From Paragonimus westermani (lineage: Eukaryota; Platyhelminthes; Trematoda; Plagiorchiida; Troglotrematidae): DNA of 64,000 nucleotides. The stretch's first letter is position 1; every line of letters begins with the position of its first letter. The notes below the pieces were generated by a model. The model was not told the DNA's origin and ran no database searches. It saw nothing but the letters and a program-made list of their open reading frames with translations. The stretch spans positions 18,951 to 82,950 of the forward strand of contig QNGE01001691.1 of the NCBI GenBank assembly GCA_008508345.1. Reading direction: 5' to 3'. Position numbers and translations under genes: made by a program. Below, piece by piece: positions 36,001 through 48,000 of this stretch.

Positions 36001-39000
36001 AATCGTTTCATTGGCCAGTATAGTAGATAGATTTAGGATAGGGTTTTGTTGATCATCTTTTCGGGGGACACCTGCGATGTGCAATGTCAAATGTTCCCCC
36101 TTCTCGTCAGCACTCGTAAGCAAGTTGTCATAGGAGAGCTTGAGGCTATCTGTTTCCCTACGTATCGTGGACTTAGGTTAGACATACGCGTCAGATTGAC
36201 TTTGACACTTCAAGCTAGGGCTAGCTCGTAGGCGGCTCGGACATTAATGTGCAGTTCGACAATGGAGTCCCTTTTGTGAAGAAAGAGTAAAAACTCTTAG
36301 CCAGATATTTTTAAAGCTAGCCAATCTCTTTTCTCCCCTATGTGCCTCATCTGTTTTGGCTGTCCGCCAACGGGGTATGCCGTTTAGGCGGCCTCTGGTT
36401 AGTGGAGCGTGCTTTCTTGTGAAAATCTACACATTTCGTTCAATCGGCTGCCAAGCTTCGTCTGCTGTAGCTGAAGCCTCGCTCCAGTTCTGGAACTTTG
36501 TTTCTAAAATCAAGCCATCAATCTGAATCTCTCAGAGGTGCATGCTAACTTGTAGGGTAGAAATTCCCTTCTGATGCAGAACTCTAAAGTGGTAGACACG
36601 TGATCACCTTTCCAAAAAGGAGCACCCACAATAAGGGGACTAAGTTGCCTTTAGCATCTGCTCACCACTAAGTCACGCAGTAAGAGAACCTATTCTATTC
36701 TATAATGCGTTTCACATCTTACCCGTTGCATCGGAATGTCTTCATTAGGGAACGCTAGTGGCTCAGTTACGAAACTTCCTGCGGAAGCTGAATCTTTCTC
36801 CCAATTGATATCAGCAGTGTTAACGTATTCAAGGATTAGCAGCAAAAATGGTTTTGCGGTTATAATCCCCAAAGGAGATAGAAGCTGCTCATCCTCGATA
36901 ACACCGAGCTACTCGACTGTTTGTTTGCAAGGTGTAGGCACCTTGATGTTGAATGTTTGAATATAGAGGTAGTTATCTTCAGTAGTTAGGTCCCCTTCCG
37001 TCCCCTTCTTTTTTCCTTCTCTCTTCCTCTATAGGGTTTGCTTTTCTTATTAATGTTTGTGTGGCAGTTAAGTAGTAGTGCTGTATTGCTGTCGATAATG
37101 ATGATGATAACGATGGACTGCGATGCACAAATACGACTAAGGTGGTCTGTGTTTGACTTCACCAAACTTACTGTTAGTCGGATGTTCAGCGTACTAAGAG
37201 AAGAACCTTTCGGAAATTAAAAGTAGCACTTTTCCTCCCGTCAAGTCTAATATGTCCGGTACATCTATACTCCTCCGGATACAATCCATCGTACTGTGCA
37301 TTCAGTCTGAACCGGGATTCTGTGATGGCAATCACGTCGCAGCCACCGACTACAACAATCGATTCACCCAATTTTTGCTGATGTCACAGGCTTTCGTGTG
37401 TTCAGCTTACATACACTGGGGGTCTTGCCGATCCGGTCTCTTATACCGGGAGCTCTCGGGAACTACTTCCGAGGGCGGATTCCATTTTTCTCCAGTTGTG
37501 AACAGCACATTCGTGATATTGCATTAGGGGACTCAAGATACGTGGGAGAACCTGTGTACTTTTCCGGGACTCGTTTGTAATAGGGGAGAGAACCAAATGG
37601 AGGGAACGCTTGACATCCAGTGTTTTCGATTTATGCAATGAAAGGACGCCCTTCTGGGCATCAGGATCGAGCGAGTTTGGAGAGGTATCACATTTGTCAT
37701 TTGTCTTCATTTTTATGTACAGTGACTCCGCAATCATGATTGCGGTGGAAAGGGTGTACGAGCTCTAAAACAGCCGGTCTCGATTTTGTAGACACGTGAG
37801 CAGGTCGATTCCACTTCCATACTCGTAGCACACCCGTTCTTCCAATATCCCTTGATAATCCGCCCATACGAAATAGAGTTGCTGGATGGTATAATGCAAA
37901 TGATCGCCTTTCGTTTTCACTTGAATACGGTTCAGGAAGCTCATATATTGAGACATTCTTTCGCCTACCGACAGATATCTCACACTTGCTATTCAGATGT
38001 GCCAGCCTGTTACTCAGCAAGTCTATCCGCTTTCAGTTCAGCCAACTGAGTACGTTGTTTCTTAAGATGCGTCAACAATGTATCAGTAGTTGGTGGTCTT
38101 AAAAAATCTCGGAATCTACTACTGTAGACCCATTTGCTAACTGAAGAGGGAACGGTTTGGGCCTTGTGCAAGTGCACTTCAATGGTGATCTAGCCATGCT
38201 ATTATTTCGGGAACAGAGCGGGGGATACATAGTACGTACTTTTACTTTTGTTCTCATATGATTTACTTACGATAGGTGTGTAGAAGATGAACGACTCTTT
38301 TTGGTTGATGAACTCTTTACAGCTTGTATTGGTTTTTAACTGGAGATTAATACTGACGATCCAGCACCCACTACAACTGACGCGTATAGTTCTTTTGATT
38401 TGCCTGCCCCATATTTGGGCGAAATCGCCACTTCGTGTGTTGGGAGGTGCAAGCTAAGGTCAGCAACGCCTTTGTCGAGCGTGATGGTCGCATATATTGA
38501 GTCACAAAAATTGCGCACCGGATTGCTAATAGTGTCTAATGAACTATTAGACAGCTGTCTGAAGGACCTACACCTATTGCAATTAATTTGGATACAGAAC
38601 AACTGACGGACACTGGGACAAGAATTGTGAAACCAAGCATCACAAGTGAGGCATTGAAGTGCGCGTTCTCTCGTGCGAACCAGCTTAGAACACAAACTAC
38701 GTATGAACCGTTTCAGTATGTGTACAATTTGTGCAAAGAAGTGAAACAAAATAAACGAGAACGACTTATCTCCAGTAATGAGATGAGATACACACAAACA
38801 GTAGGTGATACGGAAATACAATGCGGCTGAAAAATATGTAGCCAGAGATAATATACTACTACAGCACCAAAAAAGAAAACTAGCTAAAATACCGCTTGTT
38901 TAGCTTACTCACTATATATATAATTCCTACATAGTTTATTTTTATTTTTATGGGCTGATTGTAGCGCCAAGCGATTCCATAACGAAGTTGCATATACTCC

Positions 39001-42000
39001 CGGTTAATAGATCATTTCTTAGTGCTCAGTATGAAGAATACAACGTTGGAAGCAATTATTCACTGTAAACCATCCGTAGTATTACCCGTGGTATGTGGTT
39101 TAACACACCCCTTGCGTTGCATTATGGGCCATACAGTTCAAATTGGCACCATGGATCTGAAAGAATGGTCTCGGACATACTATTTTTTTGTGTTTGTGTC
39201 GTACTTGGCGTATTTCCTCTCTTTCTGTATACATCCATATTTTAGTGGAATACATTGACTATCGACTTTTCGACGTTTACGACGCTTTTCCACAAAACCG
39301 GTCAAATTGTTTTCAAAAAGCGCAAGCGTAGCTGAACACGATAAGGTTTGGAGAGAAAATCTATTTCCAGTAGCCTTTCGAATCATAGCTGTTCCTGTCC
39401 AGCTTAGTGTATGGCCAACAGAAGTAGTGGAGAACTGAAAGTTAAGCTCACGCCCATCCGAGTACATTCTAAGCATCGCTGGTTAATTTTTTTCTGCCCC
39501 AACGATTACTTAAAAGGGCAGACGGATTGATCTCAAGAAATGGAACAACGAATGTGACTCGTTCAGAACGTACTTGCATGCGTCGTGCTTAGTGAGCTAC
39601 GCGGGTAAAGGAGATGGTACCTAGGTCATTTTGGATATTCTGTCACAGGCATACGTAGAAGAACGTATGCAGAACAAGTTAGTGGAATGACAGCTGTTGC
39701 CGGGATCTCTTGAAGTGCCACACCGTCGTTAAACGGTGCACGTGATTGACGAACGTATAAACAGACACAGAAAAATGACAGTGCTGCAGTAATCCTCGAT
39801 TCAGTTAGTACATAGATATTCAATGTATTCGGAATTGATTACACGGATCATTAGTCTTCAAATCAAGTTGATCTTTCAGAGTGGTTTCATTGTTTCATAT
39901 TGAAACAAATAGAATGTCATGAACGCTAGTTAAGTTCAGGTTCGGATAAAGTCAGAACGAACAGAACATTTCCTTGATTGTTCCGGTGGATACATCTTGT
40001 TGAAACTGGAGTAGAAGCAGGATACAGCCAGACAAACGGAAGTCAACATAGATGCCCCTGATTTAAACTAAGAGCTAGCCGAGTGATTCTCACGCGACCA
40101 GCGTACCAGATACACGACGTAATGCGATAGAAACTTTGAAATAGTCTGGTTGAACTAGTAGTGATTGGCTAGATCCAGTAATGAAGGCAAGCATAGGAAC
40201 CAGGATTAATGGAAAAATTACAGCTTAAGGGGTGGCGACTATTAGGTTTGTATAGCAAAAGTGGATTGCGGTCTTAGAATGCCTAACCTACACCAAAAGT
40301 CTCCGGTAGATTTTACGGGTGCTCAATGTTTTTAGATTGATCTCCAGTGACCAATGGCCAACAGGCGAAGTCGTACTTGCGCCCTCACGTGATTCGAGCG
40401 AGGCCTGTTTGACTTGAGCGAATGCCGACAGGAACGTGTGGTTGTGCAGGCACACAATGCCCACAGAAGTCCGAGTCAGACTTACAAACTAGTATACGGC
40501 AGTTGATGGCCAACTTCCTCGTGATCGTCGAGAAAACTTCAAATACCCACCTAATCTTTCTGACCCCTGTGAATATGACGGACTTTACAAACCACACGTC
40601 AGACAGAGGTCAACACGCATTACACATTCCAATGCTACTTTATTACGCGCTTAGCATAGAGGGTTTCACTGGTCGCTGCATCCTGGGTGCTGCCTCACAC
40701 GCTTACAGAACACACCATCTATCGTCTTTCTGTAAGCCCGCCAAAGCATTTGTAACACATGAAAGCTTTTGCTGACATCCTGTTGTCGTTAGCTACAGAA
40801 CTTCAAACTACTCGGCGGGCAGGTTCGTTCTTTCTGTATGGCATAGCAGTGGCGGAGCTAGTGCGCAGTTTATTTACACTAATCACCCCGTTATTTACGT
40901 CCACAGCTGGTTCAAAATCGTATACGACTTCTCTCACAAGTGTGTACAACCTATCACATCCTAAAGTCTTCTTTAATTCTTATTGGCAGCGCTTTCGGTA
41001 ACTCAGTAATCGCGTTGAGTTAGGGCAGTTTTTAGTTTTCAACTTTTGTTCTTGAAACTGTGTGAGTTCGCTCAGAATTGATGTCTTCTTGTGGGCTTTT
41101 TCGTTTACATTACAGCCTTCCAGACTTTTTTGTATCTAGCATTTCTGTTGCCACCAATATCATGAAACCCGCTGTTTAGTCAAATGTGGATTTTTACTGT
41201 TCAGGTGCACACCTCTATTTGCCACTTTGTTTGGCCTTAAACTTATCAAATGAACGGAGTCACTAACCTGGACGTTCGACCAATAAAACGGAGACCGTTA
41301 TTTCCTCGAGGAACGTCAGAAAGTCACTTCACGATATCCGTTATACTGGTTCTTGAATGCCGTCTATTTATACTAGTTTTAAATAGTCAGATAGCATACC
41401 TACTCATAATAAATTTGAGTGAATAACCGTTTAGACTGAACACAGTAAGGAGCAGCTAAACTAGTCCCTTGCTTTCACTTTGTTGCCTTTGCGTCCTTTG
41501 ACGTTATATCTCATTTTGTTAGCCTTGAACTATTTGTCATAACCAACTTCCTTGATTGCCTTACGGCCATATGTCTTCTAAAGGCTGTTAGCACGAACGA
41601 TTACATGACTTCATTATTCAGTGAGATAACTAGGCATAGTTAGATTATCCCACCCTCCATAATTGGAGTGAGTTTGTTAGATCCCTTTTCTCCTGAAAAA
41701 TCGGTTATAGATATCGGTTAAAACCACGGGAGAGCTAGCCTGACTGTTTTTATAAATTAGATGATGGCATACTTCATATTCAGTTGTCACTGCAGCCCAG
41801 GTAGCAGAAGGAATGCCAGGCGTGTTCCCATCTCGTGTAAGGATGTGTAGATTAAGTCCTTACCCCTTAGTTTCTGACACAACGCTACATGCACTGTCAC
41901 CCAACAGTCGCTTCACCTTTGGATTTAAATACTACACGTTTCTGAACTGCCTAGATACGCGTGTATGTCAGGCAAGTGTCAAATGTACTCCCATGGATCC

Positions 42001-45000
42001 ACTCTAACTTGCAATTTTAATTATAGATCTAGAGGTTACTGTTAAATGTCTTACATCAGTCACTCTGTTCATCAAACTTGCATGTTTCTCCCGTGCTTAC
42101 TAGATTTCCCCACAAGCGAAGTAATGGATCACAGTCTGCCGTGCTCAGAAGTGCAAAGTGCTTCCACGGGATTGCTGTGATCACGTAGATTTGATGTTAG
42201 GTAACGTAGTCATAGAGGTTGTTGACTGGTTTGTGTACCTGGGAAGCTGTATCAGCGGCGGTGTTGGAGGTGTAGGGGATGAAATAGAAGCGCGCATCTC
42301 CAAGGCTAAGACAGCATTCGCTAATTTGGGACATCTCTGGCGACAGAGAGGTATTTCTCTGAAGCTCAAAGGTCGCGTATATAAGACAACGGTGAGGGCC
42401 GTATTACGTTACAGCAGCGAAAGCTGGCCGCTCAGGGTACAAGACGTGAACCGTCTTCAAGTATTCGACCACCGATGTTTGCATTCAGTCGCTCGTATCG
42501 GGTTGTACCAGCGTGTAAGTAACGAAGAGGTTAGAGAGCGAGTGTTTGGTATTGACTGTCAAATGAGTTCTTTTGCACAGTCTCTACGTTTGCACAGGCC
42601 TAGATGGTTAGGTCATGTATTAAGGATGCCAGCTAGTCGTCTTCCACACCGTGCACTGTTCGCGGGCACTGCGACCGACTGTTGTAAGTTGCGAGATGGA
42701 CGGATAATGACCTGGTGTAGGGAAATGAAGTCGTTCACAAAGGGTTTGCCACTGTAGATCGAGTTCGTCCCCCGTGCTAGGGCCCTCGCTACTCACAGAG
42801 TCGGTGGCTGGAGACGTTAGGTGAGATGGCGTCTAATCGAACTCAGTGGCGTGAATGTTGTCTTTGTTTGGCTGAGTTATCTGTGAAGTGAGTGCACTTA
42901 ACAGTGCGGGGCAGTAAAAACCGTAAGGAAGCTGTCTTGCTGATGACGCCTTACTCTCACTTGCAGCTCGGTTGTTTGTTTGCAAGATGTAGGCATCTTG
43001 ATGTTGAATGTTTGAATATAGACGTAGTTATTTTCAGTAGTTAGGTCCCTTTCTCACCCCTTTCCTTTCTATTCCTCTCTTTCTATATAGGGTTTGCTTT
43101 CTCTTCATGGTTATGTGGCAGTTATGCATTAGTGTGAACCACTGATGTATTGCTGTCTATGATGATGATGTCTGTCGTGCTGACATAATACAGATATGAT
43201 GTTACCAACCACTTTCCTTTGTGCCCTATTTTTTTGCAAGGCCCTTCACAATCTCAACGTGTAAAGTTTTGTGCTGAGATTTGGACTGCACAGTGAAAAT
43301 TTTGAGGTTGTTGCCATTTTTTTTACCTGAGAAACGGTTTCTAAACCGCTGGGTTGTGGCAGAAAAAATCAGAACTTGCATTTATACAGCAAAAGCAGTC
43401 TCCGTCCGCTTATGTCTTCAATATCAAGACGAGGTTCCACGTACATTTATTTTCGCAACCATTGTTAGAACGCTATGACTAGGAATACGAATCGTTATAT
43501 CCAAGGACTAAAGGTACGGGGTTATCGTATTTTTTATCACCGATGTTTGTGTTTAGTTGTGCACATCGGTTAACATCAGCAGATAAACGGTAAGAGATGG
43601 TTGACAGACGGATCCTTGCTTTTGATGATCGGGGAAAATCACTCATTGGAATCCGGAAAGTATGCAAGTTTAATTTTTTAGGTCATGCAGTAAGAATGCT
43701 AATTTTTAGCTCGTCACACACTGTTCGAGCAGTTCCCCATAATGTATGGGGTGTTCAGTATGTGACAACAAAGTCCAACAAAGCGGCCACTGGCACGATG
43801 AGAGCTGTATTTTTACCAACGGTAATACGTCAGGGATTCACACTGTGTTTGACTACAATGCACCAAATGAATAAAGAATTCTAGGTTACTGATAAAAGAA
43901 GGGTCGGGCCGGTATTCGGGTACCTGTATGCATAAGCTACAACAGTCGGCATAAAGGTGTTCACGTCCTGCAAATAACTTTCCGTGGTTGCAAGTGAGAG
44001 TAAGACGGCATTTGCAAAATGACTTCCCCGCACTTTGAACGGTTCCGTCTGGTTAATTGCCCTTATTCTCGGACACTTCAGTCAGCCAACTATAGGATTA
44101 ACTGCACTGAACCCGGTTAACTCCTGCATTTCAGAGACCGCGTAGATACTCGATTCCCCGACCAGTCAAGTAAATTGGACAGTTCCTAACTTGGTGGCTT
44201 CTAGGCCTTCAACTGGCCATTTTTTGTCATACGATAGTGTTCTGGGAGCTTGACAAAGAGTATGCGACCTAAAGAGCTATGGTTTAGCACCGTGGATGTA
44301 CCTCTGTGTTGTGTTCCGGTATGTGGGTGGGTGAGCAGCTCTTTGTTGTCGTTTTTAGTGGTTACTCACCGGTATCAATAGTTGCCTTCGGCTGAACGCA
44401 GACGTTGATGAACAACAAGCCCAACGTACTTTATGGCCCCATCCTTTAGTGATCAGTCTTTATAACTTCAATATAGAAGTTTCTGTATGGTCTTACAACT
44501 TCTACCTTAATTTTAGATGAAACACTTTTGCAACCAAAGATGTCGTAACTGGTCGACAATCGCTTTTGTCCTGCATGTTTTTCTAGCGAAATGTGCTTCA
44601 CCCTGAAGAATACTACCCCTTCCGGGGTAAACAGAGCGTCTAGCTACCTCCAAAACGTTATCATACATTCTAAAACATATGGCAGATTTGGTGCAGTGCC
44701 TTACACATGTAACCAGCAAAGCTTATAGCAAAAGACTTGATAAAACGGAGTATGTTATCTGGTTTGGTTAATGAACTTGTCCAATAACAGAACCTTGTTT
44801 TCAGCATAGTTCGGGTCAATCATTTTCCCACCGCATGAGTACCATAGACAGTTCTTTATTTTGTCCTTGATGTGACTAACTCAGAATGGAAAATTGGGCA
44901 GCGTTGATGAGTACCGATTTTGTTGCTGAGTGTGTTTGTCAGCCTCATATAGACTCTGACCTGAGTTGATAGAGGGGGGTAGGACGCCTGATATATGTTT

Positions 45001-48000
45001 GTTCAGTTGTTTGCACAACAACACATTTCTGCAACCCCGCCTGTACACTTCAGTTTACCTTGCCAAAAAATTCGTTGTACGAAAATGCTGATTGTTGATC
45101 AACAGGACATACGGCGTTGTATAATAAAATTTTGATCCACATATACTTGCTTGGAGCGGAAACCATCCTTATATTCCATGTGTGTTTCCTGGTTTGCACT
45201 GAGCCAACTGAATATGACGCCACTGCTCTAGTTATGGCGTCAGTTAGCCTAGCTCCTCTATGGTTCTAGAAGATGCCTCAATTTTTTTGAAATCTTGGAG
45301 ACTTCAATATACAACTACTGTCCTTAAAACTGAGTGAGACAGGTTGATTATATCCCTCAGTACCGCGTGATCACTTTCGCTGCCTAATTACAACCATTCT
45401 TTTCCCTGAAACGTACCCGTGAGTTGTGGAGCCCGCACCACCGTTGTTCCTGGCTATGATTAACGGAAAGAAGAATAAACGAGTAAAAGTGCACATAGAA
45501 GGAGAAAGTACAAAAGAAACAATGGAACAGTAGAAAAGAGAGAAGCAGAGTCAACGACCTAACTGCTACGGACCCACAATTGACAAAGACACTGCCTGGT
45601 CAGGGAAGGTTTCCAGCCTTCGGTGAAGATGGTTACGAACTGCCCAGCCAAATAGGCGGCACCTACGTACTTTGCCAAACGGGGCGGTCAAATTTCATAA
45701 TCCATGAACATGTCAGCGTCCATCTGCTTTGTGGTTTCCTCCAACCATCAGCAGCCATACTAAACAATGCGCGATGCGATAGACGCATAGCCGAAATACG
45801 GAGTGCGTGAACCCATCAACGAGGGCTGTGCATTTTCACTGTCTTGATCGTTGGTCACGAATCCACACGTTTCTCAAATAAGCATCGACGGACTATCCTG
45901 TTACTCACGCAGTCAGCCTATTTGATGTTGGCTAACTGGCGAAAACAGTGGTGATCGAATATTGAGTGCACAGGTGTAGTTTCCACACAATGGACTGAGT
46001 CTCTGGTCCTTGGGTAAAAGCTGAGCATGCACATACACTGTAAGTCACCCCTTTAATGAACAACCGGAAGTCTTTGCGACGCCAGAAGCAACGAGAAGCT
46101 GGCGAATGTACCATGTACTTTCGCACTGTTCTTGGACGCCTTATCAGTAATGTAACAAATTGGTGAGATGACACTACCTAGGTATGCATAACGATCGACA
46201 ATCTCACGCCCTCTGCTTACGGCGACAAAGCTAAGGTTATTGTCTGCAATAACCTTACACTTTGAAAGTGTAAAATGTATGCTGTGCAGATTAGCCATAT
46301 CATTCAATTGGTTCAACCTGAATTGATCGTTCTTTGCAGAAAAGTTGTGTTAATCACTGTCGTCCGTACAACCAGTATCATTAGGCTTACTGCTTGGAAG
46401 CTCCACTCCGAGATCTTCGGAAGCTCCTAATGCTCGTTTCATATTATCGTCCATTGCTGAATGGAGCTTTGGGATCAGACAGTTCTGTCGTGCGCCACTT
46501 GAGGTGAAGAATGAGCAATTGGCACTATGAGTGGACACACGACAACTTCGATAAGTTGACATACTTTACTGGGACTCCTTTGTAATGGGGTATTACCCAG
46601 AGAGCAGGTTGAGCAACCGACTTAAAAACAATCTTTAGCGTCAAAGCTACCAAGACTGTTGGCTGATGTAAAAAGTGCCGATACTCCGGTGTCTGCTACA
46701 AGGTCAAGCGATGAGCGATAAACACATGTCCAGATCGGGAACCTGCATTTTTTGCTCGTATCTGGTTCTTTGTGTTTCAGAAGCCGACAAATTTTGTAAC
46801 CCGTGAGCATCTTGAATGTGATCTAGGCAATGTTGCTACATTCGTGGCTTCCACGTGATATCTTGATGCCTTTTTTTAAACTGGACATGATTGTTGGTAA
46901 GCACCGAACGTGAGGCACCTCTTCAGTCTTTCATATACAACGGAGGTATGTAGAAAGTTCAGTCTCTCACCACTATCTTTGAAAAGAACTGGTGAGGGAT
47001 AGTTAGAACTTGGAGCTTTGTTGCACTTTAATAATTTAAGCCCCAACACAATTTTGGTCTACGATGGGAGATCGTCGGACACATCATAATCAGCCACATA
47101 ATCCACCACCCACAGCTGTTGGACTGTTCGTCAAGGTGCTATGCCCGTTTGTCAGATCGTCATGGCAAGCCGTAAATTCATGAATAGACTTTTTCAAGTG
47201 CACTCACTAACACTTTACTGTTGACTATTACAATCACAAATAGGGGAGGAAGCACTCAGCTCTTCCTGATGTGACGCTGTTTCCATTTCCTCTGCTAACT
47301 ATGCCAAGTAAACTCCGTGGTTCTCATGCATGTTTCACTTCACAGCGGTCTTTGTTACGTTCGGGGTTACAGGATCAGTCGACATTTGCTCGTCATCACT
47401 GGTAAATCGACAGAAATCCGCTTATCTTGTTTTCAGTGCTCTATTGAAACAGACTTTCTGCAAGGGGTTCGCGTGGCGGCTCAGGTTTCTGTTCAGTTTG
47501 AATTGCTTCACTGCTATACCTTAAGCAATTTACCTGTCTGTGCTGCCAGAAAGGCGTTTTGTATGGGTTTAATTGAGTAGTTTATGTCTGTAAGCAGATG
47601 ATCACTAAGCAAAAGGTAAAACAAAGCGGGTGTGAACACCAACACGATCGGAGTCAAAGTGGTTACTCTCAAATGTGTTTTTTAGTGGGCCAGGTCGGTC
47701 GGTAGCTGATACTAAGATGATCAACTTTTGTGCACGGTTGAGATGTACCTGACAGTCTCTGCGTTGTCTAGTGTCATGAGTCTGTTCCGAAATATGCAAC
47801 TCGATAGGTATAGTCCGTGAAATGTGTATATTTGTAACAGCCGGTCGCCATCAGTGCACCGCATCCGGACACCGAACATACTATGTAACCGCTTCTCCTC
47901 TGTAGGAAGACGACTGGGACTTGCGTTTACATCGCCAGCAAGCGCACCGATGTCCGGATTTAGAGCTTGTCTCAGAAGGTTAAAGAAGGGAAAGCGGAAA

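Larger units (their letters stand above)
34712..38821 (-). mobile_element. Degenerate CR1-like LINE, ORF1 plus endonuclease plus RT remnants
   Basis: Reading down the minus strand there is a cysteine-rich ORF1 piece (38821-38336, with [13 protein letters not shown]), an ORF1 middle piece (38020-37697, with [11 protein letters not shown] and [16 protein letters not shown]), an endonuclease-like piece (37371-37186, with [12 protein letters not shown] and YPEEYRC), RT segments from about 36000 to 35330 (for example [13 protein letters not shown] in a disrupted frame), FADDLKIVG near 35316-35290, and an RT tail near 34930. The order is that of a near full-length CR1/jockey element. Frameshifts and stops are frequent, so it is dead. 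It is a different and older subfamily than the copy at 19.4 kb (FADD instead of YADD). It lies inside CSP intron 2. Confidence 0.75.
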
